8,366 nt of DNA from an uncultured Litoreibacter sp. (GTDB lineage Bacteria > Pseudomonadota > Alphaproteobacteria > Rhodobacterales > Rhodobacteraceae), in contig CALFWN010000122.1 in assembly GCA_937928335.1 (NCBI GenBank), positions 1 through 8,366 on the forward strand. The letters are read 5' to 3'. Shown in pieces: positions 1 to 6,064 of the stretch. Position 1 is the first letter of the stretch, and each line of letters starts with the position of its first letter. Position numbers and translations under genes: made by a program. The notes under the pieces are model-generated. The model made no database searches and was not told the DNA's origin. It was given only the letters and a program-made list of their open reading frames with translations.

Positions 1-190
1 AAAAATCTAGGGTGGTCTGTGCGTCGATCGCGAAGCGATTCGCGGATTAAGCGGTACGTATTAAGTGGTAGCATCGCTTTTTCTTGGCAGCCATGCTTGA
101 TTGTTTACTTTTGTCCCAAGTCCCCACCAAGCAACAAGTGCTGTTTTTTTTTTGTTTTTTTTTTTGTTTAAATTTAATTTTTAATTTAAT
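1..190. other. AT-rich, low-complexity segment of unlike composition
   Basis: No credible gene is visible here. The right half is strikingly AT-rich for this window: a run of 10 T (144-153), one G, a run of 11 T (155-165), then stretches built only of A and T with almost no G or C up to about 196. The left part has a small hairpin, CGCGAA-GCGA-TTCGCG (30-44), and an 11-bp direct repeat with one mismatch (46-56 and 60-70). A short plus-strand reading frame crosses the T runs and becomes poly-Phe/Leu/Ile, so it is not believable as a protein. The segment lies just past a truncated dmdA-like gene and may mark a rearrangement, an insertion of foreign DNA, or a joining artefact. Sequence alone cannot decide between these. 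Confidence 0.6.
46..70. repeat. 11-bp tandem direct repeat ATTAAGYGGTA x2
   Basis: ATTAAGCGGTA (46-56) and ATTAAGTGGTA (60-70) differ at one base and repeat with a 14-bp period. They sit next to the hairpin CGCGAA-GCGA-TTCGCG. The function is unknown. With only two copies this cannot be called an iteron array. Confidence 0.5.
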
Positions 191-223
191 TTATTTCACG
201 TCGCCGACGATCTTCACCGGACC
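191..223 (-). pseudogene. Possible 3' tail of an unrelated gene joined to the dmdA fragment
   Basis: In the minus-strand frame one base off the dmdA fragment, this stretch reads GPVKIVGDVK followed by TAA, with the GC-rich codon choice of a normal gene from this genome (GTC, GGC, GAC, GTG). The stop is immediately followed by the AT-rich segment. It looks like the last ten codons of another coding region fused to the DmdA start at about 223-225. I do not recognise the parent gene, and ten residues are too few to be sure. Confidence 0.35.
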
Positions 224-390
224 CAGATCTGCACTGCCGATTTCAGATGGTGGTAATCCTCCTCCACCGAGCGGAACACGGTGGGCAGCAGCATCCGGTT
301 ATACACGGTGTAACTTTTGACCCCGGCGGCCTCGACACCGTCAGAGAAAGGCGTGCGCCGCACGCGGCGGGAAGGGGCAATCGTGGCCAT
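214..390 (-). pseudogene. dmdA: DmdA-like (GcvT-family) demethylase, 5' fragment only
   Basis: Reading minus from the ATG at 390 gives 58 residues. They begin MATIAPSRRVRRTPFSDGVE and continue through KSYTVYNRMLLPTVF, VEEDYHHLK and VQIW. This is the well-conserved N-terminus of DmdA and its close GcvT-type relatives, folate-dependent enzymes that demethylate dimethylsulfoniopropionate. The family is usually about 360-380 residues and normally continues with W-D-V after this point. Here the similarity stops after residue 56 (about position 223) and a TGA follows two codons later, so the folate-binding and C-terminal domains are missing. The start lies 4 bases after the DinB stop, consistent with it being the last gene of the minus-strand operon. 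A paralogous GcvT-family demethylase rather than true DmdA is possible. The truncation could be real or an assembly or cloning join. Confidence 0.75.
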
Positions 391-394
391 CAGC

Positions 395-895
395 TTAGTC
401 CGGCATAAAAGGAATGTCAGTGTCGTCGGGCTGTTGCCCGGCGGCGGTCAGCATGGCGTGGATTTGCCCGCGGTGATGGGTCTGATGGTTGAAGAAATGC
501 ACAATGCACAGCGCCTTCGGCTTGGCAAAATCGCGCTTCATCGCGCCGGAATACCAGTTCAGATCGCCCACCAAATCCAGCTGCCGCAGCTTGCCCGCCC
601 AGCGCTCAATCCGCCGGTCCGTGCGCAGCCGGTCATCGAGAAACAGCTGTAAATCATCATGCAGTCTGGTGCTTTCCGGGATGCCGGTCGCAGGCCCGTG
701 GCCCCCGTCAAACCGGCTCATCCACAACTGGTCGCCCCACAAAAGATGGTTGCCCGTGGCCCAAAGCGAGCCGAAAAACGCCTTGCGGTCCTTGCGCAGC
801 TCTTTCAGCCCCAGCGCCTTGAAACAGCGCATCACGCTCTGGTTCTGCCAGGCATTGTAGCGCGCCATCATCTGGCAATACTCGACCGTGATCAT
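395..895 (-). CDS. DinB-family (YfiT/DUF664-type) four-helix-bundle protein
   Basis: This is a 166-residue cytoplasmic protein starting MITVEYCQMMARYNAWQNQ, the usual first helix of DinB-like proteins. The family carries a three-histidine metal site. Here the candidates are His50 (in GNHLLWGDQLW) and His137/His141 in the signature H-x3-H-R-G-Q near the C-terminus. Family members include damage-induced proteins and thiol-dependent transferases (mycothiol or bacillithiol type), so a metal-dependent transferase or hydrolase acting on a thiol is possible, but the substrate is unknown. A longer reading from 967 adds 24 Arg/Ser-rich residues lying inside the upstream gene. I prefer 895, four bases after that gene's stop, because it matches the family's N-terminus. 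It is the third gene of the operon and precedes the dmdA fragment by 4 bases. Confidence 0.85.
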   Translation of the reverse strand: MITVEYCQMMARYNAWQNQSVMRCFKALGLKELRKDRKAFFGSLWATGNHLLWGDQLWMSRFDGGHGPATGIPESTRLHDDLQLFLDDRLRTDRRIERWAGKLRQLDLVGDLNWYSGAMKRDFAKPKALCIVHFFNHQTHHRGQIHAMLTAAGQQPDDTDIPFMPD

Positions 896-899
896 GAGG

Positions 900-1598
900 C
901 TACGGCCCCGACCACGCGATCGGGCAAATCTCTGCCGATTTGCCGCCGAAATCCCAGACCCGGCCATAGTCGCGGATACGCGATTTCAGCCCGACAGCGG
1001 CAATGATATCCGGCCCCATCCAGTATTTCGAGTTCGACACCATCACCGGGTGATCCGCCGATTTGCCCGCGATCATCTCGATCTCGCCCTGAATTTTGCG
1101 GCCAATGTTGATCGAGCGTTTCCGGCCCTCACGCACAATCTCCACCGGGGCGCGCTCCGCACCGATAATCTCGGAAACCAGCATGGTAAACAGCCCCGTC
1201 GTGCCGCCCGCAGCGCCCGAGAAGATCTTCAAGATGCCGTTATAGGCCTTCTGCGTAGAGCGTTCATCCACATAGGCCGCGACCTTCCAGTCGCCCTCCC
1301 CCATGCGGCCCGGAATATCGACCAGCAATCCAATATTCAGCCCCCCAAGGTCCTCGCCCTCGAAATGCCCCTCATCAATGGCAATGGCCATCCACGCATG
1401 GCAATGGCCTTCCGTGGGGGGATGCGCACCCAAGGACACCACACAAGGGCAGAACACGGTGCAGGAGCAGTTCAAAAACAACTCGCCCTTGATCGACCAA
1501 TCCGTGGGCTCCTTGCGCCGCCTGCGCGGGTTCATCCGCGCGTCGATCTTTTGCATCACCTGCAGGCGATCTGATGGTTTGCGTTCCGTCTTGGCCAT
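900..1598 (-). CDS. DUF1326 domain protein
   Basis: This is a 232-residue soluble protein. After a basic N-terminal extension (residues 1-30, with a run of Arg/Lys) the DUF1326 domain begins at W34 and contains a dense Cys cluster, C44-S-C46-x3-C50-P-C52. This is followed by GAHPPTEGHCHAW (His59, His65, Cys66, His67) and the family-typical IDEGHFEGEDLGGLN stretch. The clustered Cys/His residues suggest metal or thiol chemistry, but the family has no established function. The start is supported by a GGAGGT Shine-Dalgarno 7 bases upstream. It lies 21 bases downstream of the DUF2182 gene. In my experience DUF1326 and DUF2182 genes are frequent neighbours, so the pair probably works together, one cytoplasmic and one in the membrane. 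Confidence 0.87.
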   Translation of the reverse strand: MAKTERKPSDRLQVMQKIDARMNPRRRRKEPTDWSIKGELFLNCSCTVFCPCVVSLGAHPPTEGHCHAWMAIAIDEGHFEGEDLGGLNIGLLVDIPGRMGEGDWKVAAYVDERSTQKAYNGILKIFSGAAGGTTGLFTMLVSEIIGAERAPVEIVREGRKRSINIGRKIQGEIEMIAGKSADHPVMVSNSKYWMGPDIIAAVGLKSRIRDYGRVWDFGGKSAEICPIAWSGP

Positions 1599-1619
1599 AT
1601 CAGACCTCCATCCTTTAAG

Positions 1620-2390
1620 TTAAACCGGTGCGATCACGCCGTAGCCGGCGCATCCAATGCCCGCGACGACCAACAAAACACCGGCAGGCTTTGTCACATG
1701 ATGCCCGATCTGAGGCAGCTTTTCGAGCACCATAAAGAGCGTAGCCAACCCCATCCACAACAGGCTCATCACCCCGCCCACAAATCCCAGCGCCATGAAG
1801 CCCCAGCAGCAGCCCACGCAGAACGCGCCCAGCCCCAGCCCCATGCGCAAACCGCCCGCAAAGCCGGTCTTCCAATGGCCCAGGAAATACAGGCCCGGCG
1901 CATGGCAGACCCCGTGGCAAATCTCCTTGGCGCGGGTGAACTGGAACAGCCCGACAATGACAAACAGAACAGCGGCGAACCACAGCGAGTTCGCAATCCC
2001 CAGATCGTCAATCAAACCCGAGGCCATCAGCGCAATCTGCGCCACCGTGATCAGCGCCGCAAACCCGACCCAGACCACGAAATAGCCCAGCAGCACGCCC
2101 AGCCATCCGGCCCGCGTGCCGTTGGCGCTTGTCATCAGGTCCTCATAGCTGCGCAGCGTCGGCACCAGTGTCGGCAGCATCATCGCCGCCATCATAATGG
2201 CCCACATCGGGAACAGCGCGCCAAAACCGGTCATCTGCATCATCGGCATCCCGCCCATCTGCATCATCTCGACGGGCCGCCCGATCCAGTCCACGCCCAT
2301 CATCCGCGCCATCATGAACATCCACGCCCATGCCAGCAAAATCGCGGCAAAGAAGGACAGCCATAGGATGGATCTGGTGATGGCAGGCAT
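1620..2390 (-). CDS. DUF2182 integral membrane protein, predicted metal binding
   Basis: This is a 256-residue inner-membrane protein with about six or seven hydrophobic segments: near residues 8-33, 55-80, 96-126, 134-151, 180-200, 200-222 and 235-255. Family hallmarks are visible: the FPMWAIMMAAMMLPTLVP motif (residues 60-77), C158-x3-C162 (KEICHGVC), and the C191-x2-C194-C195-W motif (GAFCVGCCWGFM). The stretch between the first two membrane segments is very Met-rich (seven Met in residues 42-53, including MMQMGGMPMMQM), reminiscent of soft-metal sites such as those for Cu(I); that is an inference. The ATG at 2390 is chosen over an upstream TTG (2417) because GGGGAGA lies directly before it. 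It is the first gene of the minus-strand operon, divergent from the GntR regulator, and its promoter region contains the tandem GTCATAC repeats. Confidence 0.87.
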   Translation of the reverse strand: MPAITRSILWLSFFAAILLAWAWMFMMARMMGVDWIGRPVEMMQMGGMPMMQMTGFGALFPMWAIMMAAMMLPTLVPTLRSYEDLMTSANGTRAGWLGVLLGYFVVWVGFAALITVAQIALMASGLIDDLGIANSLWFAAVLFVIVGLFQFTRAKEICHGVCHAPGLYFLGHWKTGFAGGLRMGLGLGAFCVGCCWGFMALGFVGGVMSLLWMGLATLFMVLEKLPQIGHHVTKPAGVLLVVAGIGCAGYGVIAPV

Positions 2391-2419
2391 TGGCTCTCCC
2401 CGACTCAAGGCTTGCAAAT

Positions 2420-2449
2420 TTAAATGTCATACAATTAAATGTCATACAA
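2420..2449. promoter_or_regulatory. Tandem GntR/FadR-type operators (2 x 15 bp)
   Basis: The unit TTAAATGTCATACAA occurs twice, back to back and without a mismatch (2420-2434, 2435-2449). Each copy contains GTCATAC (2426-2432 and 2441-2447), which fits the FadR-subfamily consensus GTM-N-KAC on both strands (GTATGAC on the minus strand). The adjacent gene encodes a FadR-subfamily GntR regulator, and the sites lie between it and the divergent DUF2182 operon. The simplest reading is that they are its operators, controlling the operon and probably itself. A 15-bp period places the sites about one and a half helical turns apart. Confidence 0.65.
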
Positions 2450-2496
2450 TTAAAAAGACGGGCAATTAAAAAGACGGGCAAGTAAAAGATCGGCAC
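2450..2496. repeat. 16-bp tandem repeat TTAAAAAGACGGGCAA x2 plus degenerate third copy
   Basis: Directly following the operator repeats, TTAAAAAGACGGGCAA occurs twice without a mismatch (2450-2465, 2466-2481). A decayed third copy, GTAAAAGATCGGCAC (2482-2496), runs up to the gntR start codon. No copy contains GTNNNAC, so this is a different unit from its neighbour. It forms the leader of gntR and holds its weak ribosome-binding region. It could arise from replication slippage or be a second protein-binding array. Confidence 0.7.
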
Positions 2497-3228
2497 ATGA
2501 AAATTGACCCCAATTCCCCAAAAGACCTCTCCGCCCAGATCGCTCAGGCGATCAAGGAAGCCATCATCTCCGGCGAACTGCCCGTGGATGAGCGGCTGCC
2601 ATCTGAATCCGAGCTGTCCGAGCAATTCGACGTCTCCCGCCCCACCGTGCGCGAGGCCCTGAAACGTCTGGCCGCGCAATCCCTGATCCGCACTCAGCGC
2701 GGTGCCACGGGCGGCGCTTTCGTGAACCGTCTCAGCTTCAAAGACGCCTATGCCCAGCAAATCACCACCTCGACCCTGCTGCTGTCCATGAATGCTGTCA
2801 GTTTCGAGACCGCCTGCGAGGCCCGCTACGCGCTTGAGCGCGCCTGCGCGCCGCTTTCCGCCGCAAAACGAGAAGCCGACCACCTCGCCACGATGCGCGC
2901 CGAAATCCACCGCCAGTCACAACCGGGCCTCTCGGACGAGGCCTTCTGCGCCTCCGATGTCGCCTTCCACCGCGCACTTGTCGATGGCGCGGGCAACCCG
3001 GTGCTCTCCTACCAGCTCGCCGGCGCAATCGAGGCGATGCAGCCGTCGATGAACATGATCACCTTCACCGCCCGCTCCCGGACCGAAATCATCGCCCTCC
3101 ACACCCGCATCGCCGACGCCATCGAGGCAGGCGCGCCAGAGCAGGCCGACGCCACGCTGACAGAGCTGCAAAGCTACACGGTCAGGCTCGCCAATGACGT
3201 CATCGCCGCCCGCGCCGCCAAAGCCTGA
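2497..3228 (+). CDS. GntR-family transcriptional regulator, FadR/FCD subfamily
   Basis: This is a 243-residue cytoplasmic DNA-binding regulator. Residues 8-77 form the winged-helix GntR domain (QIAQAIKEAIISGELPVDERLPSESELSEQF, then DVSRPTVREALKRL as the recognition region, and a GATGGAFV wing). Residues of about 100-235 form the all-helical FCD effector domain. Of the FCD metal/ligand residues, D154-x3-H158 (DVAFH) and H202 (ALHTRI) are present. The fourth His usually found near the C-terminus, around residue 224, is not evident, as that region reads LTELQSYTV. The effector may therefore be held differently, as in FadR-like members that do not use the full metal site. It is divergent from the DUF2182-DUF1326-DinB-dmdA operon. 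Tandem GTCATAC sites lie between, so local control and autoregulation are likely. GntR-type regulators are also found beside dmdA in other roseobacters. The effector is unknown. Confidence 0.93.
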   Translation: MKIDPNSPKDLSAQIAQAIKEAIISGELPVDERLPSESELSEQFDVSRPTVREALKRLAAQSLIRTQRGATGGAFVNRLSFKDAYAQQITTSTLLLSMNAVSFETACEARYALERACAPLSAAKREADHLATMRAEIHRQSQPGLSDEAFCASDVAFHRALVDGAGNPVLSYQLAGAIEAMQPSMNMITFTARSRTEIIALHTRIADAIEAGAPEQADATLTELQSYTVRLANDVIAARAAKA

Positions 3229-3319
3229 CCCGCAAGGCATCAAACAGGCCGCCCGCGCCCCAGCCCCACCCGCGCCAGCCCCCCTGACAGGCTCCCCGCG
3301 CAACACCCCCCTATCATTG

Positions 3320-3426
3320 CTTCAAAAATACCTCGGGGGAGGAGCGTCAGCTCCGGGGGCAGAGCCCCCTAGATAAAAGACTGCGGGCAGAGCCCCCTAG
3401 ATAGAAACCTGCGGGCAGACCCCCCC
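3320..3426. repeat. GC-rich hairpin repeat element in the gntR-SBP gap
   Basis: The 299-base gap between gntR and the substrate-binding protein gene contains a structured element. After TTCAAAAATACCTC come the hairpin GGAGC-GTCA-GCTCC (3341-3354) and GGGGGC-AGA-GCCCCC (3355-3369). The 28-bp unit starting GGGCAGAGCCCCCTAGATA occurs at 3357-3384 and, with two mismatches, at 3385-3412; a third, truncated copy begins at 3413. Similar TTCAAAAATACCTC plus GGGGGCAGAGCCCCC sequences recur between genes in Rhodobacterales genomes as I know them. The strong stems may end transcription or stabilise the gntR mRNA 3' end. The T-rich tract flanks the stems on the minus strand only, so a plus-strand intrinsic terminator is not clearly formed. 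The remaining bases (3229-3319, 3427-3459) are C-rich and show nothing I recognise. Confidence 0.7.
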
Positions 3427-3459
3427 GCTCACGCCACGCGCGCCCCTCGCAGTTCCCCC

Positions 3460-3488
3460 TTGTCCACAGCCCGTCCACCCCCTAGCTT
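3460..3488 (+). promoter_or_regulatory. Candidate sigma-70-type promoter of the SBP gene
   Basis: TTGTCC (3460-3465) and TAGCTT (3483-3488) are separated by exactly 17 bases and lie about 40 bases before the start codon. The -10 element is a modest match, so this is a candidate only. Confidence 0.35.
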
Positions 3489-3527
3489 TTCCGGCGTAAA
3501 ACCGAAATACCGCTTGGGAGAGCCTTC

Positions 3528-4577
3528 ATGAACCACGTCACCAAATTGCTGGGCACCGCCGCTGTCGCGCTGACCACAACCACAGCCTTCGCCGCGGACC
3601 CGGACCTGCTGGTCTTCGATTGGTCCGGCTATGAGGAAGAGGGCTTCTTCATCAAATATGCCGAAAAACACGGGCAAGGCCCCACCTATGCGTTTTTCGG
3701 TGAGGAGGAGGAGGCCTTCCAGAAGCTGCGCTCCGGGTTCAAGGCCGATGTGGCCCATCCCTGCTCGCAATCGGTGGATAAATGGTATCAGGCGGGGCTT
3801 CTGGAGCCCTGGGACATCTCCAAGATCCCCAGCTATGACACGCTGTCCGATCTCTACAAAACCGATCCGACCTTCGTGCGCGACGGCGAGGTCTATTTCA
3901 TCCCCGCAGATCTCGGCATGACCGGCATCGCCTATCTCTCCGAGGACGTCCCCGCCGAGGATGTGGCCTCCCTGCAGGTCTTTCTCGATCCGAAATATGC
4001 CGGCCGCACCTCGCTGCCCGACAATGTCGATGACGCCTTCGCGCTGGCCTATCTGGCCACCGGCACATCTGACTGGACCAAGGCCACCGAGGATGATTTC
4101 AAGAAAGCCTCCGACTGGCTGCGTCAGGCCCATGCCAATGCCCGCGCCTATTGGGCGGACGGGGCGGAGCTGGCCCAGCTGATGGCCACAGGTGAGGTGC
4201 AGATCGCTTGGTCCTGGAACGAGACCCCGGTGCAGATGGTGGCGGATGAGTATCAGGTCGGCTTCCAGCGCGAGGCGGCGGAAGGCTCCTCCAGCTGGTT
4301 TTGTGGCTATGTGAACCTCAAGGACGGCCCCGGCTCTGAGGACAAGGCGCATGATTTCATCGAAAGTTTCCTCAGCCAGGACACTGCCGATTATATCGTC
4401 AATGAATGGGGCTATGGTCACTCCAACACGGCGGCGATGGGCACGTTTGGCGAAGACACCCTGACCGAGGTGGGCCTCAACGATATCACGGCCCCGCAAC
4501 TGGCGCAGCTGCCAATGGACAACGCGCTGCGCGAGGCGATGATCCAGGATTTCGAGCGGATCAAGGCCGGGTTCTGA
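3528..4577 (+). CDS. Periplasmic polyamine-type ABC transporter substrate-binding protein
   Basis: This is a 349-residue secreted protein of the PotD/PotF-like (spermidine/putrescine) binding-protein class. Residues 1-22 are a Sec signal peptide (MNHVTKLLGTAAVAL..TTAFA, cleavage before ADP). The mature protein opens with LLVFDWSGYEEE (W32, Y35), equivalent to the aromatic box start in polyamine-binding proteins. It also has FRxGxVYFIP-like text (RDGEVYFIPADLG, 119-130), D166 in SLPDNVDD, W228/W230 (IAWSWNE) and W257 (SSWFCGYVNLKDG), which together suggest a cationic amine ligand. GGGAG lies 7 bases before the ATG. No permease or ATPase gene follows: an intrinsic terminator closes the unit 33 bases after the stop. 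It must therefore serve a transporter encoded elsewhere or act as a sensor input. The exact ligand cannot be read from sequence. Confidence 0.88.
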   Translation: MNHVTKLLGTAAVALTTTTAFAADPDLLVFDWSGYEEEGFFIKYAEKHGQGPTYAFFGEEEEAFQKLRSGFKADVAHPCSQSVDKWYQAGLLEPWDISKIPSYDTLSDLYKTDPTFVRDGEVYFIPADLGMTGIAYLSEDVPAEDVASLQVFLDPKYAGRTSLPDNVDDAFALAYLATGTSDWTKATEDDFKKASDWLRQAHANARAYWADGAELAQLMATGEVQIAWSWNETPVQMVADEYQVGFQREAAEGSSSWFCGYVNLKDGPGSEDKAHDFIESFLSQDTADYIVNEWGYGHSNTAAMGTFGEDTLTEVGLNDITAPQLAQLPMDNALREAMIQDFERIKAGF

Positions 4578-4609
4578 GCCTCCCGCTCAGGTCATGACAA
4601 CACCGATAA

Positions 4610-4636
4610 CGGGTCCGCCAGCGCGGGCCCGTTTTT
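4610..4636 (+). terminator. Rho-independent terminator after the SBP gene
   Basis: A 9-bp stem with one G-U pair (CGGGTCCGC 4610-4618 with GCGGGCCCG 4623-4631) and a CAGC loop is followed directly by five T (4632-4636). It ends the transcript of the substrate-binding protein gene and separates it from the EAL gene. Confidence 0.92.
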
Positions 4637-4771
4637 CGTGGATCACGGCGTTTGCATGCAGGTTTAAGCAAAATTGTCCGCAAATATCGTGGCGCGGGAA
4701 AGGTTTGGGGAACCAGTTCCTGACATCTCTGGGGCCTGCCCTGTTGCACGCCAACTGCCCACGAGTTTGCC

Positions 4772-5986
4772 ATGACCCTACGCACCGAAATTCACCTCAA
4801 GCCCGGCGACCTGCTCTATACGGAAGGGGGCGAAAACGATTGCGGCTATATCATCGAAAGCGGTGAGATCATCCTGTTTGGCACAGTAGACGGCAAACGC
4901 GTCGATATCGAGCGGCGCGGCCCTGGCTCGATTGTGGGGGAGCTTTCGGTGCTCACGGGCCGTCCGCGCACCGTCTCTGTCGCGGCGCTGACCGAATGTC
5001 GCGCTTTCCGCGTCTCCGCGTCGCAAATCCTCGCATTGTTTGAAAAACTCGACCCGGTGCTGCGGGCCTGTATCGACACATCAATTACCTTCAACGCGAC
5101 CTTGCAGGATCAGGCCGCCAATCCCGGCAGGCTCAATGCGGTGGTCCCGCTCGCCCCCTCCACGCTCAACAATGCAGAAGACCTGATTGCAGAGCTGAGA
5201 TTCGAAAACGACCTTGTCCGCGGGCTGAAAAACGGCGAATTCAAAATGGTCTATCAGCCCATTGTCGCACTGTCTGGCGGTGACATTGTCGGGTTCGAGG
5301 CGCTGATGCGCTGGACCCATCCCGAGATGGGTTTCGTGCCCCCTGACCGTTTCATTCTGGCCGCAGAACGCATCGGTGCAATTCACGAGCTGACCGATTT
5401 CGCACTGATGGAGGCCTGCAGCGCCCTGATGCGCCTGCGCAGCCAGCCCGGTGCCCCCAAGGGCCTGTTCGCCTCCGTCAATATCTCGGGTCAGGACATC
5501 ATGCGCCCGGATTTCGTTGATTTTCTGACCCATGTGATCGACCTGCACGATCTTGAGCCCCGCCACATCAAGCTGGAAGTCACAGAAACTGCGCTGATCG
5601 CCGATTTCGAGGCTGCCGATATTCATTTCAAACGCCTGCGCGAATTGGGGTTCGGGCTGTCCATTGATGATTTCGGCACCGGCTATTCCAATCTCGGCTA
5701 TCTCAAATCACTGCCGCTGACCGCGCTGAAAATAGACCGCGCCTTTGCAGGTGATGCCTATCAAAACGCGGTGTCACGCGGCATCGTGCGGCTGCTTATC
5801 GCCTTGGGCAAAGAGCTGGGCGTCGACATCATCGCCGAAGGGCTTGAAACCAGTGATGACGTCCAGACCCTGCAAAATCTGGGCTGCCGCTTCGCGCAAG
5901 GCTATTATTTCCACAAACCCATGTCGGAGGCAGAGCTGGCCGCGCAGCTGCAAACAGATACCGGCAAAAGCCGCGCCGTAGCCTGA
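4772..5986 (+). CDS. Cyclic-nucleotide-binding domain fused to EAL-type c-di-GMP phosphodiesterase
   Basis: This is a 404-residue soluble two-domain signalling protein. Residues 8-100 are a CAP_ED/cNMP-binding domain: LKPGDLLYTEGG, the IIESGEIILF strand, and the phosphate-binding cassette GELSVLTGRPRTVSVAA with G56, E57 and R66 in the positions that hold the cyclic nucleotide. Residues 145-395 are an EAL domain with every catalytic residue present: E176-A-L178, N237, E269, E272, the loop IDDFGTGYSN (298-307), K320, D322, E356 in AEGLET, and Q376. It should therefore hydrolyse c-di-GMP to pGpG, with activity probably set by cAMP, cGMP or a related ligand. There is no GGDEF domain and no membrane segment. 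The start fits the beginning of the cNMP domain, although the ribosome site is weak (ACGAG). It is isolated between a terminator and the tmRNA gene. Confidence 0.95.
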   Translation: MTLRTEIHLKPGDLLYTEGGENDCGYIIESGEIILFGTVDGKRVDIERRGPGSIVGELSVLTGRPRTVSVAALTECRAFRVSASQILALFEKLDPVLRACIDTSITFNATLQDQAANPGRLNAVVPLAPSTLNNAEDLIAELRFENDLVRGLKNGEFKMVYQPIVALSGGDIVGFEALMRWTHPEMGFVPPDRFILAAERIGAIHELTDFALMEACSALMRLRSQPGAPKGLFASVNISGQDIMRPDFVDFLTHVIDLHDLEPRHIKLEVTETALIADFEAADIHFKRLRELGFGLSIDDFGTGYSNLGYLKSLPLTALKIDRAFAGDAYQNAVSRGIVRLLIALGKELGVDIIAEGLETSDDVQTLQNLGCRFAQGYYFHKPMSEAELAAQLQTDTGKSRAVA

Positions 5987-6004
5987 GGTGGCCCGAGTTG
6001 GTTT

Positions 6005-6040
6005 TATAAGTCACACGATAAGACACGGGATAAAACACAG
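6005..6040. repeat. Three imperfect 12-bp tandem repeats upstream of ssrA
   Basis: TATAAGTCACAC (6005-6016), GATAAGACACGG (6017-6028) and GATAAAACACAG (6029-6040) follow one another without a gap. The last two match at 10 of 12 bases; the first matches the second at 8 of 12. They lie 24 bases before the -35 element of the tmRNA promoter and could be an activator site. No known consensus is recognised. Confidence 0.45.
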
Positions 6041-6064
6041 GCGCCGCAAACCCCGGTCCAAAGA

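Noticed and set aside
84..320. Plus-strand 78-residue frame with a hydrophobic stretch
   Set aside because: The apparent membrane segment is only the translation of T runs; the right part is antisense to the dmdA fragment.
896..967. Extended N-terminus of the DinB protein
   Set aside because: The extra residues are Arg/Ser-rich and lie wholly within the DUF1326 coding region; the family begins at the later Met.
888..1574. Plus-strand open frame opposite the DUF1326 gene (and similar frames at 1698-2366)
   Set aside because: Arg/His/Pro-rich shadow translations without domain signals; the minus-strand genes have recognisable families and ribosome sites.
2391..2417. Upstream TTG start for the DUF2182 gene
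   Set aside because: The ATG at 2390 has GGGGAGA just before it, and the extension adds polar residues not expected before the first membrane segment.
2420..2481. Possible short CRISPR-like array
   Set aside because: Units are directly adjacent without spacers and of two different sequences; they fit operators or slippage repeats.
2143..2910. Minus-strand open frame running through the gntR-DUF2182 gap
   Set aside because: It crosses the operator repeats and overlaps two well-supported genes in other frames. Repeat translation (FNCMTFNCMTF) is an artefact.
3429..4499. Long minus-strand open frame of 356 codons opposite the substrate-binding protein
   Set aside because: It is antisense to a clear secreted binding protein with signal peptide and ribosome site, and its sequence resembles no family. 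High GC makes such shadow frames common.
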